Part shown: piece after piece, positions 8,501-17,190 of the stretch
Numbering within the stretch: position 1 is the first letter of the stretch
How the letters are laid out: the number at the start of each line of letters is the position of its first letter
Assembly: GCF_003343245.1 (NCBI RefSeq)
Contig: NZ_CP024901.1
Span: 2,604,001-2,668,000, forward strand
Direction of reading: 5' to 3'
DNA from: Photorhabdus laumondii subsp. laumondii
GTDB taxonomy: Bacteria; Pseudomonadota; Gammaproteobacteria; Enterobacterales; Enterobacteriaceae
DNA length: 64,000 nt
Notes under the pieces: generated by a model
Database searches by the model: none
What the model saw: only the letters and a program-made list of their open reading frames with translations
What the model was told of the DNA's origin: nothing
Program-made: the position numbers and the translations under genes

Positions 8501-10389
8501 CTACATTTGAATATGACAATGTTGGACGGTTAATAACAACGACGACAAAAGACACAACGTCATTATCCCAATTAGCCACAAAAATTGAATACGATGTTTT
8601 TGATCGAGAGATAAAACGCTCGCTAATTAGTGACTTCTCAATACAAGTCATTACCTTAAGCTATACAAAGAATAATCAAATCAGTCAACGCATCACCTCC
8701 ATTGATGGGGTGGTTATGAAAAATGAACGTTATCAATATGATAGTAATCAGCGCTTAAGCCAGTACCAATGCGAGGGAGAACAATCTCCGGTTGATCATA
8801 CTGGTCGTGTGTTAAGTCAGCAAATTTACCATTATGACCAATGGGGTAATATCAAACGGCTTGATAATACATATCGAGATGGTAAAGAAACAGTGGATTA
8901 TCATTTCAGTCAAGCCGATCCAACCCAACTTATTCGTATTACCAGTGATAAACAGCAAATAGAGTTAAGTTATGATGCTAACGGTAATCTAACACGCGAC
9001 GAAAAAGGGCAAACGCTTATTTACGATCAGAATAATCGCTTGGTACAGGTCAAAGACAGTAAGGGTAATTTGGTATGCCAATATCAGTATGATGCATTGA
9101 ACAAATTAACCGCACAAGTTTTAGCGAATGGTACGGTTAATCGTCAATATTATGCTTCAGGCAATGTGGCGAATGTTCAATTGGGTGATGAAACCATTAC
9201 CTGGCTGAGCAGTGATAAACAACGGCTTGGTCATCAGAGCACCAAGAATGGCGAGTCAGTCTACTATCAATACGGTACTGACCATAATAGTACGGTTATA
9301 GCCAGTCAGAACGAAAACGAGTTGATGGCTTTATCCTACACACCTTATGGCTTTAGGAGTTTAATTTCTTCATTACCGGGTTTGAATGGAGCGCAGGTCG
9401 ATCCAGTCACAGGTTGGTACTTCTTAGGTAACGGATATCGTGTTTTCAATCCGGTTCTCATGAGATTTCATAGTCCCGACAGTTGGAGCCCCTTTGGCCG
9501 GGGAGGGGTTAATCCCTACACTTATTGCCAAGGCGATCCTATCAACCGGATTGATCTGAACGGTCATCTTAGTGCTGGCGGGATATTAGGTATTGTGCTG
9601 GGGGCAATTGGTATCATTGTTGGGGTTGTGTCACTGGGGGCAGGAGCGGCAATTAGTGCGGGTCTCATTGCTGCGGGCGGAGCTTTGGGGGCGATTGCTT
9701 CTACCAGTGCGTTTGCAGTTACTGCGACCGTCATTGGATTAGCTGCTGATTCAATAGGGATTGCGTCAGCAGCATTATCAGAAAAAGATCCGAAAACAGC
9801 CGGGATATTAAATTGGATTAGTACCGGGTTGGGGGTTTTAAGCTTTGGTATCAGCGCAATAACCTTTACCTCTTCGCTGATAAAATCGGCACGGAGTGGT
9901 TCTCAGGTAGCCAGCACGAGTGTTATCGGGTCAGTACCTATTGAATTTGGTGAAATTGCCAGCCGTTCTAGCAGACGCTGGGATATCGCTTTATCCACGA
10001 TATCATTGAGTGCGAATGCTGTGGCGCTCTCTACGGGGATAGCGGCTTCTGCTGTTGCAGATAACAATGCTAATGCGGCTAATATCTTGGGATGGGTCTC
10101 TTTAGGTTTTGGGGCTGTATCAACAACGGCGGGGCTAATTAATCTTGCACGTACAGCTTATGCAGTGAATCATCATACTTGGGAACTCAGCTCATCAGCA
10201 GGTACTTCTGAGGGAAGTGAAGCCTATACTTTATCTCGTTTTACCCAATCGGAGCCAGAAGCGATAAATGTTCATCCTTCTATTCGAGCCGTTGAAGTGA
10301 ACCAAGCATTTCGAAATAGTACCGGAAATCTATTTAGTCAATCGTCCATTAACACCCGTAATGTGTTACGAGGCCGTTTGACAATATAA
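5512..10389 (+). CDS. Rhs/YD-repeat protein with hydrophobic variable C-terminus (candidate insecticidal/antibacterial toxin)
   Basis: A 1625-residue protein with no classical signal peptide. Residues about 300-1290 are full of YD-type repeats (for example YDGLGRV, YDQWGNI, YDANGNL), which build the hollow beta-cage of Rhs and TccC proteins. The Rhs-associated core ends at DPINRIDLNGH near residue 1352 and is the variant found in pseudomonad Rhs proteins (SPDSWSPFGRGG), not the TccC type. The last ~273 residues are the variable cargo. They are rich in Gly, Ala and Ile, with several likely membrane helices and a two-fold internal duplication (IASAALSEKDPKTAGILNW versus IAASAVADNNANAANILGW). 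A pore-forming or membrane-acting tip is plausible. No VgrG, PAAR or immunity gene is evident next to it. Confidence 0.85.
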   Translation: MKVNDIYSNAFNFGSYINTGVDPRTGQYSANINIITLRPNNVGNIEQVLNLSFSPLTTLNNGFGIGWRFSLTMLDVKTLTFSRSNGEQFKCKPLPPNNNDISFKDKKLKDLRVYKLDSNTFYVYNKNGIIETLKRIGSSDIAKTVALEFPDGEVFDLIYNSRFALSEIKYRMTGKTYLKLNYSGNNCTSVEYPDDNNISAKIAFDYRNDYLITVTVPYDASGPIDSARFKMTYQTLKGIFPVISAFRTPTGYVELVSYKENGHKVTDTESIPYAAALTIQPGNGQPAISKSYEYSSVHNFLGYSSGRTSFDSSQDNLYLVTGKYTYSSIERVLNGQNVISVTERVFDKFHLMTKEAKTQDNKRIITEITYNEDPSKSFSEQPENLQQPSHVLTRYTDLQTNTSREESVNIKSDDWGNTLLITETSGIQKEYVYYPVNGEGNNCPADPLGFSRFLKSVTQKGSPDAAQSVANRVTSYTYQKLPTFTGAYVKEYVSKASETIDSKIVRTFNYVNSPTNKSHGSLAKITSVMNNQQTVTTFKYEYSDSEMTTNSTVTGFDGTHMESKNVTSIYTHRQLRKVDVNHVITDQSYDLSGRIIGQIIDPGTTKEIKRSYIYQYPGGDENDFWPVMIEIDSQGIRRKTHYDGMGRICSIEEQDDDGVWGTSGIYQGTYRKVLARQYDVLGQLVKEISNDWLWDLSANPLTRLTTPLVTTKTYQYDGWGNRYSTEYSDGRIELEIHDPITRTITQGVKGLGMLNIQQNNFEQPASIKVVYPDGAIYSTRTYRYDGFGRTVTETDAEGYATQIEYDLFDRIVKKTLPDRTILESAYASFSHEELISALNVNGTQLGSLVYDGLGRVTRDTVGGRKTEYLYGSQGDKPIQSVTPAHNKQNIDYLYALGSVMSKFTTETSQQNFSYYQKTGALLSATEGVSQSNYSYFPSGVLQHESFSRDNKPISSGDYRYTMSGLIQRHKDSFAHDHVYSYDAEGRLVKTEQSSQYATFEYDNVGRLITTTTKDTTSLSQLATKIEYDVFDREIKRSLISDFSIQVITLSYTKNNQISQRITSIDGVVMKNERYQYDSNQRLSQYQCEGEQSPVDHTGRVLSQQIYHYDQWGNIKRLDNTYRDGKETVDYHFSQADPTQLIRITSDKQQIELSYDANGNLTRDEKGQTLIYDQNNRLVQVKDSKGNLVCQYQYDALNKLTAQVLANGTVNRQYYASGNVANVQLGDETITWLSSDKQRLGHQSTKNGESVYYQYGTDHNSTVIASQNENELMALSYTPYGFRSLISSLPGLNGAQVDPVTGWYFLGNGYRVFNPVLMRFHSPDSWSPFGRGGVNPYTYCQGDPINRIDLNGHLSAGGILGIVLGAIGIIVGVVSLGAGAAISAGLIAAGGALGAIASTSAFAVTATVIGLAADSIGIASAALSEKDPKTAGILNWISTGLGVLSFGISAITFTSSLIKSARSGSQVASTSVIGSVPIEFGEIASRSSRRWDIALSTISLSANAVALSTGIAASAVADNNANAANILGWVSLGFGAVSTTAGLINLARTAYAVNHHTWELSSSAGTSEGSEAYTLSRFTQSEPEAINVHPSIRAVEVNQAFRNSTGNLFSQSSINTRNVLRGRLTI

Positions 10390-10421
10390 AGATTCTGCGG
10401 GCTGAACGAAATAATAACTAG

Positions 10422-10446
10422 GGGGCGACGTCTGTGTCGCCTTTTA
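10422..10446 (+). terminator. Rho-independent terminator of the Rhs gene
   Basis: Stem GGCGAC / GTCGCC with a 6-base loop followed by TTTTAT, 33 bases after the Rhs stop codon. Confidence 0.75.
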
Positions 10447-10516
10447 TGAGAAGTCGAAAATTGAATTTAAAACTATTTTGCAAGAAGTTATGTGATGATG
10501 ATTTTTTTCTCCCATT

Positions 10517-10636
10517 TCACTCCCAGTCTGCTGAATCAGCTAGTTCATTTATCGCATTTTCTAATAGTGTATCGGTTTCCTTATCCTGTGTTGCCATAGC
10601 CAGATGGCTTTGACGCCGACACTCCTCTTTAAACAT
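10517..10636 (-). CDS. Short MazE-type (DUF3018-like) antitoxin fragment or micro-ORF
   Basis: A 39-residue frame beginning MFKEECRRQSHLA and ending with an acidic tail finishing DWE. It resembles the C-terminal half of MazE-family antitoxins of the DUF3018 type, which share the EEARRQS-like helix and an acidic end. An ATG with GAGGGTGAAG upstream gives it a plausible start, and a stop codon lies just before it in frame, so the DNA-binding half is missing. No MazF-like toxin follows. It is either a decayed antitoxin or a retained toxin-neutralising tail. The promoter region upstream has an inverted repeat (10652-10695). Confidence 0.45.
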   Translation of the reverse strand: MFKEECRRQSHLAMATQDKETDTLLENAINELADSADWE

Positions 10637-10651
10637 ACTTCACCCTCGTGA

Positions 10652-10695
10652 CATGTAACGATGTCTATAATATAACCAAAAAAAAACGTTACATG
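10652..10695 (-). promoter_or_regulatory. Inverted repeat flanking a likely -10 box, upstream of the MazE-like ORF
   Basis: CATGTAACG at 10652-10660 and its exact complement CGTTACATG at 10687-10695 enclose an AT-rich segment that reads TATATTATAG on the minus strand. This looks like an autoregulatory operator around a promoter. Confidence 0.5.
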
Positions 10696-11058
10696 CAACA
10701 GGTGAGTAAAAGTTGTTGGAAATTTTTTTTCAATGTAGGCAGAAATATCGAGCTAAAATCCCAAAAGGTTTTTAAGGTATTAATCTAGCGTATTCTTGTT
10801 GTCCGAGTTCCTGTTTATTTTCATATGAGAATAATCTTGCTGTATATTATTTTAATATTGATATCAGTGCTGATAATAATTTTTCAGTAGGTGAATATTT
10901 TGCATTTACCTGAATAAATCTCGGGATTTTATTATTTTTTCTAACAGTGTGATGAATGTGAAGTAATTTTGATCGTGGAGTATTAGCGGTAATCCGATTA
11001 TGGCATTATACTGTGAAAAAGAGATAATAAACAAGGTTGGGGCTATTGAGCCAAGTAA

Positions 11059-11187
11059 ATATACCCAATGGATTTCAAGATGCATCGCGGCGGCAAGGGA
11101 GCGAATCCCCGGGAGCATAGAGAACTATGTGACCGGGGTGAGTGAGTGCAGCCAACAAAGAGGCAACTTGAAAGATGACGGGTATAT
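11059..11187 (-). repeat. ERIC-type intergenic repeat, copy 4 (inverted)
   Basis: Full-length copy in the opposite orientation to all the others in the window: it starts ATATACCCAATGGATTTC and ends GATGACGGGTATATA. Confidence 0.9.
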
Positions 11188-11295
11188 ACCAAGAGGGTTG
11201 GTAATTGCTTTAGATACCGTCAAGTACACCACCTTGATTAAAACCCTCTCTTAGGTCACTTGGTTTGCGTTAACGTACCTAAAAGAGGATTAATT

Positions 11296-12312
11296 TTATA
11301 AACAGGTTTCCCTAACTACCTGATTTTCTCTTTCTTTTTCCAGCATAATCAATAACTCAAGCATATTGATAATTTCTTGAGATGCCATGTGAGCGTTCTT
11401 ATATGATAAGACAAGATTAGGGGATTTTTTCATGAATGCTTCAACATTTAATTTTCTATCCAGATTGCTGTTCAGCAATTTAATCAATTTCGTTAAGCAA
11501 TCTCGTGCACGAAATAAATTTTGCTCCAGATAGGGTAAATATTCTTGATAAGTACATAGTAATTTTTCCAGTTTTTTCGCTTTCAGATTACCCCCTGCGT
11601 GTGGGCCAGGTTTTATGCTAGCCATAGCATGAAATGTATCTTTGCCTTTATTATAAATACCACGAGGATCTAATCCCGCCGCCGCAGTTAAAGCCACAAT
11701 AGGTATTGGGCCATATTTCAGCATGGAACTGAAAGTACCCGCCGTCCAGTTATTGACACCTTCTGTTATAACACTGGTAACCACATCAGGTGTATTTGCC
11801 AGTGCGGTATCAAGCACAAAATCCCGCGCATATTCTTTGTTGATATAGGTACGGTATAGTTCATGTAGCTTGGGGTAACCACTCAATTTTCCCTGTAATT
11901 TTCCCTGTACCTCTTGCTCAATGTCTTTAATCGTATTACCGGTACAGGTCGGATACAACTGAGTATGAACACCGGTTCTTGACGTAATAGGTTTTGCCAA
12001 TTCTCCACCAATACTTCCCGCTGCCGCACTGGCGAGAAAAGAGATCGCGGGGCCACCTGATGCTGTAGCAGTACCTGCCAACCCTGCACATATTGAAGCA
12101 GGCACTGAACGTATCATCGTATCTTTAATCTCTACCAGTGCATTCCGACCTATTTTATTTAGCAGTTTTTGTGGTTGGCTAAGGCGATATAACTGCTTTT
12201 GCAACGCATAGGCATTCGCTTCTGCCATCACCATAGATTGATTTAGCATATCAAATTCATATGCCAATTTTATTTCCTCTTTAGTGAAACCTTCAAATCT
12301 GGAATTTCCCAT
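11296..12312 (-). CDS. Unrecognised 338-residue protein with glycine/alanine-rich hydrophobic segment
   Basis: I recognise no family. There is no signal peptide. Residues ~65-105 form a Gly/Ala/Ser-rich hydrophobic stretch (ICAGLAGTATASGG, SAAAGSIGG), with a second near residues 195-215 (GPIPIVALTAAAG). The C-terminal third is Lys/Leu-rich and helical. The start has a strong AAGGAAGAG ribosome site. This layout recalls membrane-inserting or secreted effector proteins, and it lies close to the Rhs gene (convergent, 900 bases apart). A toxin role is speculative. Confidence 0.55.
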   Translation of the reverse strand: MGNSRFEGFTKEEIKLAYEFDMLNQSMVMAEANAYALQKQLYRLSQPQKLLNKIGRNALVEIKDTMIRSVPASICAGLAGTATASGGPAISFLASAAAGSIGGELAKPITSRTGVHTQLYPTCTGNTIKDIEQEVQGKLQGKLSGYPKLHELYRTYINKEYARDFVLDTALANTPDVVTSVITEGVNNWTAGTFSSMLKYGPIPIVALTAAAGLDPRGIYNKGKDTFHAMASIKPGPHAGGNLKAKKLEKLLCTYQEYLPYLEQNLFRARDCLTKLIKLLNSNLDRKLNVEAFMKKSPNLVLSYKNAHMASQEIINMLELLIMLEKERENQVVRETCL

Positions 12313-12467
12313 AATTAACTCTTCCTTATATATGAGTATTAATGTTTGTTTTTTTGTTGAACAATGTTGTCACGATTTTTAATATCGCGGCAAAAAAACA
12401 CATTAATTTTTGACAAATCAGAAAGTGAAGGACATTACCTGGCGGATAAAATAATGCTTGTCTTCTA

Positions 12468-13742
12468 TTATCTTGCCTCTGGAAGTTTGGCGAGTTTAAA
12501 CCCTAAGAGTAGAGCCAAAAGGATAAGAATGGTAATAAATAAAACAACACCATTCCAACCTAATTGGAGCCAAAATATACCGCCAAAAGTGCCTGCTACA
12601 CTTGAACCCAAGTAATAACAAAACAGATAAAGGGAAGACGCTTGTGCTTTGGCCCGGCGAGCACGACGTCCGACCCAACCGCTGGCAACTGCATGTGCGG
12701 CAAAGAAACCGAAAGTGAGGACTATCATCCCAATGATAATCATCACCGCAGATGAGAATAAGGTAATAAGCGTACCGATTAGCATCATACTTATCGTCGC
12801 GATCAGCACTTTTCCGAGTCCATATTGATGGGTTAATGGACCTACTTTGGATGCGCCGTATGTTCCTGCCAAATAAACAATAGACAACATACCGACAATT
12901 GACTGATTAAAGTGATAGGGTGAATCTAATAAACGATAACTTATGTAATTAAATAGGGTAACAAAGCCGCCCATAAGTAAAAAGGCTTCACAAAACAGTA
13001 ATGGCAATCCTTTATCACGAAAATGTAATTTCAGATTGATTAATAAAGAGTGAGGTTTGAGAGAACTTGGCCGAAAATGGCGCGATTCAGGTAACATACG
13101 CCAAAACATCATTGCCGCAATTAATGCCAATAAACCTAATACGATGACAGAAACCCGCCATGAGAAATAATCAGTGATAATGCCTGATATTAATCGCCCA
13201 CTCATGCCACCAATAGAATTACCACTCACATAAAGTCCCATTGATAAAGCAACAAAGTTAGGATGGATTTCCTCACTAAGGTAAGTCATTGCAACGGCGG
13301 CTACGCCACTGAGAGACAAGCCAACCAGAGCGCGTACAATCAGAATTCCATGCCAACTGGTGATAAATGCACTGAGTAAAGTGAAAAGTGCAGCGGCGAA
13401 TAGCGCTGTTACCATCACATTTTTACGGCCGATAGCATCAGACAGAGGACCGGTGATTAATAAGCCCAATGCCAGCATTCCGGTTGAAAGGGATAAAGAT
13501 AAGCTACTGGTAGCAGGAGAAACACCAAAATCATCCGACAGCATGGGTAAGATGGGTTGAACGAAATAGAGTAGGGCAAATGCAGCTAACCCTACGGTAA
13601 AGAGTGACAATGTCACTTTAACATACAGAGGATCGTCCTTCTGAATATGATTTTTCTTATTTTGAGCATTTTGGACAAGATGATTACCAAGAGTCAGATT
13701 TTCATTGATACTGCGATTATTACTACCAGGGCTGGCGCTCAC
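12468..13742 (-). CDS. ynfM: MFS transporter, YnfM family
   Basis: A 12-helix major facilitator with the cytoplasmic loop motif GPLSDAIGRKNVMV and the phrase LSLSGVAAVAMTYLSEEIHP, which closely follows E. coli YnfM as I recall it. The length (424 aa) agrees with the family (~417). The N-terminal ~40 residues are polar and less certain, so a downstream start is possible. It is divergent from a LysR-type gene, as in E. coli where ynfL and ynfM are divergently paired. Substrate not established; YnfM has been linked to arabinose-like efflux by name only. Confidence 0.88.
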   Translation of the reverse strand: MSASPGSNNRSINENLTLGNHLVQNAQNKKNHIQKDDPLYVKVTLSLFTVGLAAFALLYFVQPILPMLSDDFGVSPATSSLSLSLSTGMLALGLLITGPLSDAIGRKNVMVTALFAAALFTLLSAFITSWHGILIVRALVGLSLSGVAAVAMTYLSEEIHPNFVALSMGLYVSGNSIGGMSGRLISGIITDYFSWRVSVIVLGLLALIAAMMFWRMLPESRHFRPSSLKPHSLLINLKLHFRDKGLPLLFCEAFLLMGGFVTLFNYISYRLLDSPYHFNQSIVGMLSIVYLAGTYGASKVGPLTHQYGLGKVLIATISMMLIGTLITLFSSAVMIIIGMIVLTFGFFAAHAVASGWVGRRARRAKAQASSLYLFCYYLGSSVAGTFGGIFWLQLGWNGVVLFITILILLALLLGFKLAKLPEAR

Positions 13743-13868
13743 ATAATTTCCTTACTTAACACATTAGCTAGTTTGTATTTTTATGAAGATCAAGCATATG
13801 AATTGCAAAATATTTTGTCTAATATATTAATCATTAATAATAATATGTATTAGATCTCAAAGGTGATT

Positions 13869-14783
13869 ATGGCTATCGAATTACGGCATTTACGCTACTT
13901 TATTGCAGTGGCAGAGGAATTACATTTTGGTCGTGCGGCAGAACGGCTTAATATTTCACAGCCGCCATTAAGCCAACAGATTCAATCACTTGAAAATAGT
14001 ATAAATGCGCGGTTGTTAGAGCGTAATAACCGGAATGTGAGCTTGACGCCGGCAGGTAACATGTTTCTGAAAGAAGCTTATCAGATCCTGGCCCAAGTTG
14101 ATGCTGCTGCAGCAAAAGCAGCAAGAATGCAAAAAGGGGAATTAGGCGAAATATCTATCGGTTTCACCTCTACGATACCGTTTATGAATAAGGTCACTCT
14201 GAGTTTACGGCAATTTCGGGAACGTTACCCGGAAGTCGCTATTCATATGCATCAGATGAATACTAAACAGCAGATTGCGCCATTGCTGACTGGACGGATT
14301 GACGTTGGCATCATGCGCAATACTCAATTACCCGATAACCTTGAGTATCGGCTATTATTTCGGGAACCTTTTATGCTTGCTGTTTATGATGGACATCCTT
14401 TGTTGGAATATGCTCCACAGGGAATAAAGCTCGAAATGTTATCGGGCTATCCGATGGTGTTTTTTGAGCGCGAAGTAGGGACAGCTTTATATGATGAAAT
14501 CATCACATTACTTGCTCAAGCAGGTATAACACCGATGATTTCACAGGAAGCCGGCGAAGCGATGACTATTCTTGGGCTAGTTTCTGCTGGATTAGGCGTC
14601 AGTGTTGTGACTGAATCTTTTACCCGAATGAAAGTGGATGGTGTCCAGTATATTTCATTAGTTGATAACCACTCTTGTTCTGAGGTCTGGTTGGTAAATC
14701 ACAAAAACCGGCCAATATCGGCCGCCGCAGACAGGCTGATAAACCTACTCATATCTAATATTTTGCATGGAAAAAATAAGTAG
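13869..14783 (+). CDS. ynfL: LysR-type regulator, YnfL-like
   Basis: The N-terminal winged helix reads ELRHLRYFIAVAEELHFGRAAERLNISQPPLSQQI, shown here in separate pieces as RHLRYF, FGRAAERL and PPLSQQI; this is the CatR/BenM-like subgroup. The C-terminal ~200 residues are the effector-binding fold. The ATG at 13869 is preferred over a GTG at 13863 because AAAGGTG sits at the right distance. It is divergent from ynfM with ~125 bases between, so it likely regulates that transporter. The position before mlc matches E. coli gene order. Confidence 0.85.
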   Translation: MAIELRHLRYFIAVAEELHFGRAAERLNISQPPLSQQIQSLENSINARLLERNNRNVSLTPAGNMFLKEAYQILAQVDAAAAKAARMQKGELGEISIGFTSTIPFMNKVTLSLRQFRERYPEVAIHMHQMNTKQQIAPLLTGRIDVGIMRNTQLPDNLEYRLLFREPFMLAVYDGHPLLEYAPQGIKLEMLSGYPMVFFEREVGTALYDEIITLLAQAGITPMISQEAGEAMTILGLVSAGLGVSVVTESFTRMKVDGVQYISLVDNHSCSEVWLVNHKNRPISAAADRLINLLISNILHGKNK

Positions 14784-14914
14784 AATTAAGTTAAATTTCG
14801 TGCTGAATATCACATATTTATTGCAAGAATCATACTTTTTACCTAAAACCTCGACATAATCAGCTAACAATTATTTTGAAACGTGAATTAATTAGAGTAT
14901 AACGAAGGTAAATA

Positions 14915-16126
14915 ATGGATGGACAACCAGGGCATATTGATCAGATTAAACAGATTAATATTGGTACTGTTTATCGGTTAATTGATCAATATGGTCCAAT
15001 TTCCCGTATTGAGCTGTCCAAAAAAGCGCAACTTGCTCCAGCCAGTATTACTAAGATTGTCCGTGAATTGGTTGATGCACACTTAGTCATGGAAACGGAA
15101 TTTTTGGATTTAGGATTTAGAGGGCGCCCGGCGACCGGACTAAAGCTTGATTCTGAAAGTTGGCATTTCCTGTGTGTCAGTATTAACTTGGGAAGTTTAA
15201 TATTGGGACTGCGTGATTTAAGTAGCACGTTAATTGTTGAAGATGTTTTACCATTACCGGCCAACAAGGAAAAATCCTTTTTAGATAGCATTATTGATGA
15301 GATTGATGCATTTTTTGGTCGCTATCAATCTCGTCTTGAGCGTCTGACGGCAATTAGCATGACGGTAAATGCGATTGTTGATCCGACTCAAGGTTTAATT
15401 CACAGTTTCCCTTATTACCAGGTTCAGGAATTGCCAATAGGAGAATATCTGCATCGTCGCACCGGATTACCGGTATTTCTTCAACATGAAATAACCGCCT
15501 GGACGATAGCTGAATCATTATATGGCACAGCAAAAAATTGTCAGAATGTTATCCAAATGGTCATTGATGAACATGTTGGTGTTGGCGTGATTATTGCGGG
15601 GCAAACATTGCATGCTGGCAACCGTGGTGTCATGGAGGTAGGGCATATTCAGGCTGAACCTAATGGTGAACGCTGTTATTGTGGGAATTTTGGGTGTCTG
15701 GAAACGGTTGTAGGTATCAGCCATATTTTATCCAGAGCCAAACGGCAGTTGGCAATGGTACCCGATTCTTTACTAAACGGTGAACCACTGACCGTTGAGT
15801 CATTCTGTCAGGCGGTTAATAACGGTGATACTCTGGCAGTCGATATTATTCGTGATATTGGAGTAAAAATTGGGCATATTATTGCAATTATGGTCAATTT
15901 ATTTAACCCAGAAAAAATTTTGATGGGTTCTCCTCTTAATGCTTCACAACAAGTTTTGTATCCGGTGATCAGTGAATGTATTCAACAACACGCTTTGCCT
16001 GCCTATAGCAAACAGATTGAATTAGTTCCAACAAAATTCAATAATTCAGGTACATTATCCACGGTAGCATCAGTTAAAAAAGCTTTATATGATGGTTCAT
16101 TGTTGATCAGTTTAATGAAAGGATAA
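14915..16126 (+). CDS. mlc: Mlc, ROK-family global repressor of sugar uptake
   Basis: The N-terminal winged helix carries PGHIDQIKQINIGTVYRLID-like residues that mirror E. coli Mlc, followed by a ROK domain. The zinc site is present (GHIQAEPN, then ERCYCGNFGCLE), giving one His and three Cys ligands. Mlc represses PTS glucose and related genes and is released by binding unphosphorylated EIICB-Glc at the membrane. The length (403 aa) is close to the E. coli protein (406). GAAGG lies before the ATG. bioD2 follows, as in E. coli (dgsA-ynfK). Confidence 0.93.
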   Translation: MDGQPGHIDQIKQINIGTVYRLIDQYGPISRIELSKKAQLAPASITKIVRELVDAHLVMETEFLDLGFRGRPATGLKLDSESWHFLCVSINLGSLILGLRDLSSTLIVEDVLPLPANKEKSFLDSIIDEIDAFFGRYQSRLERLTAISMTVNAIVDPTQGLIHSFPYYQVQELPIGEYLHRRTGLPVFLQHEITAWTIAESLYGTAKNCQNVIQMVIDEHVGVGVIIAGQTLHAGNRGVMEVGHIQAEPNGERCYCGNFGCLETVVGISHILSRAKRQLAMVPDSLLNGEPLTVESFCQAVNNGDTLAVDIIRDIGVKIGHIIAIMVNLFNPEKILMGSPLNASQQVLYPVISECIQQHALPAYSKQIELVPTKFNNSGTLSTVASVKKALYDGSLLISLMKG

Positions 16127-16290
16127 GAGGTTTTCTGGTTGTAATATTAACTTTATATAAATTTTTTTTACGAAATTGGTGTAGCAATTAAACAAAACAT
16201 TGAGCTAACGCAATCTCCCTTATCGTTGCATCCTCTAGACTTAAGCGCTCATTAACCGGGTTTTATCTGTCATTATGGAAAACAGAATTT

Positions 16291-16998
16291 ATGTTAACGC
16301 GCCTATTTGTTACGGGGACAGATACCAACATAGGTAAAACAATTGTTACCCGTGCATTATTACAAGCTTTTAATCGTGATGGAGCAACGGCAGTAGGGTA
16401 TAAACCTATAGCCACAGAAGGGTATGAAACAGAAGAAGGTATGCGTAATCGAGATGGTGTGATTCTACAAAAATCTTCTCCTGTTCCGCTTAAATATGAA
16501 GAAATTAACCCTGTTATCTGGAAAAACAGCTATTGTGAAGGCAATCAGGTTGATTTCGAACAGATGAAAAAAGGATTAAATAATCTTAGTAATAAAGCAG
16601 ATCGCGTTATTATTGAAGGTAACGGTGGTTGGCGCGTATTATTGGATGATGAAACTTTTTATTTTGATTGGGTGATTCAGGAAAAAATCCCTGTCATTTT
16701 AGTTGTTGGTATTCAGCCTGGCTGTGTAAATCACTCAATTTTAACCGCACAGGCAATAATAAATGATGGATTGCAATTAGTAGGATGGGTAGCTAACAGA
16801 ATTAATCCTGGTTTATCACACTATACGAAAGTGATGGATAGGTTACGCCGTCACATTAATGCACCACAGTTAGGTGAAATTCCTTATATTTTACGTCCAG
16901 AAGAAAAAGATTTATCCTGCTACCTGGATGTCGCCACTATATTTAAACAAGTTGGGGGAAGTGAGAGTGAAGTTGGTATAGAGAGCCAATATACATAA
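16291..16998 (+). CDS. bioD2: Dethiobiotin synthetase paralogue, BioD2/YnfK type
   Basis: A P-loop ATPase that closes the ureido ring of dethiobiotin from 7,8-diaminopelargonate, CO2 and ATP. The N-terminal GTDTNIGKT is the BioD P-loop and YKPIATEG the following substrate loop. The nucleotide-binding region holds EGNGGWR where canonical BioD has EGAGG. The gene lies downstream of mlc, which fits the E. coli second copy ynfK and not the bioABFCD operon. No strong ribosome site is visible. Activity of YnfK-type proteins in biotin synthesis is usually minor. Confidence 0.88.
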   Translation: MLTRLFVTGTDTNIGKTIVTRALLQAFNRDGATAVGYKPIATEGYETEEGMRNRDGVILQKSSPVPLKYEEINPVIWKNSYCEGNQVDFEQMKKGLNNLSNKADRVIIEGNGGWRVLLDDETFYFDWVIQEKIPVILVVGIQPGCVNHSILTAQAIINDGLQLVGWVANRINPGLSHYTKVMDRLRRHINAPQLGEIPYILRPEEKDLSCYLDVATIFKQVGGSESEVGIESQYT

Positions 16999-17190
16999 AT
17001 ATACCCGTAATCATTGAAGATGCTTGATTTTATCCGAAATGGAGATCATTACCTTCCTCCATTTTGGATATATATCATTTAATAACTCATTAATCTACAT
17101 AAAATATTACTATAATGAGTTATAATTTTATATTAATTAGAATTTAGTTAATTTTCTGTCTAATTATTTTGTGTTTTTTATAAACCGTGA

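Noticed and set aside
5512..10389. Assignment as TccC of a Tc toxin complex
   Set aside because: The N-terminus and core signature differ from TccC, and no TcA or TcB gene lies in the window.
16998..17040. ERIC-like start AATATACCCGTAATC after bioD2
   Set aside because: Only the first ~12 bases resemble the element end; the core is absent.
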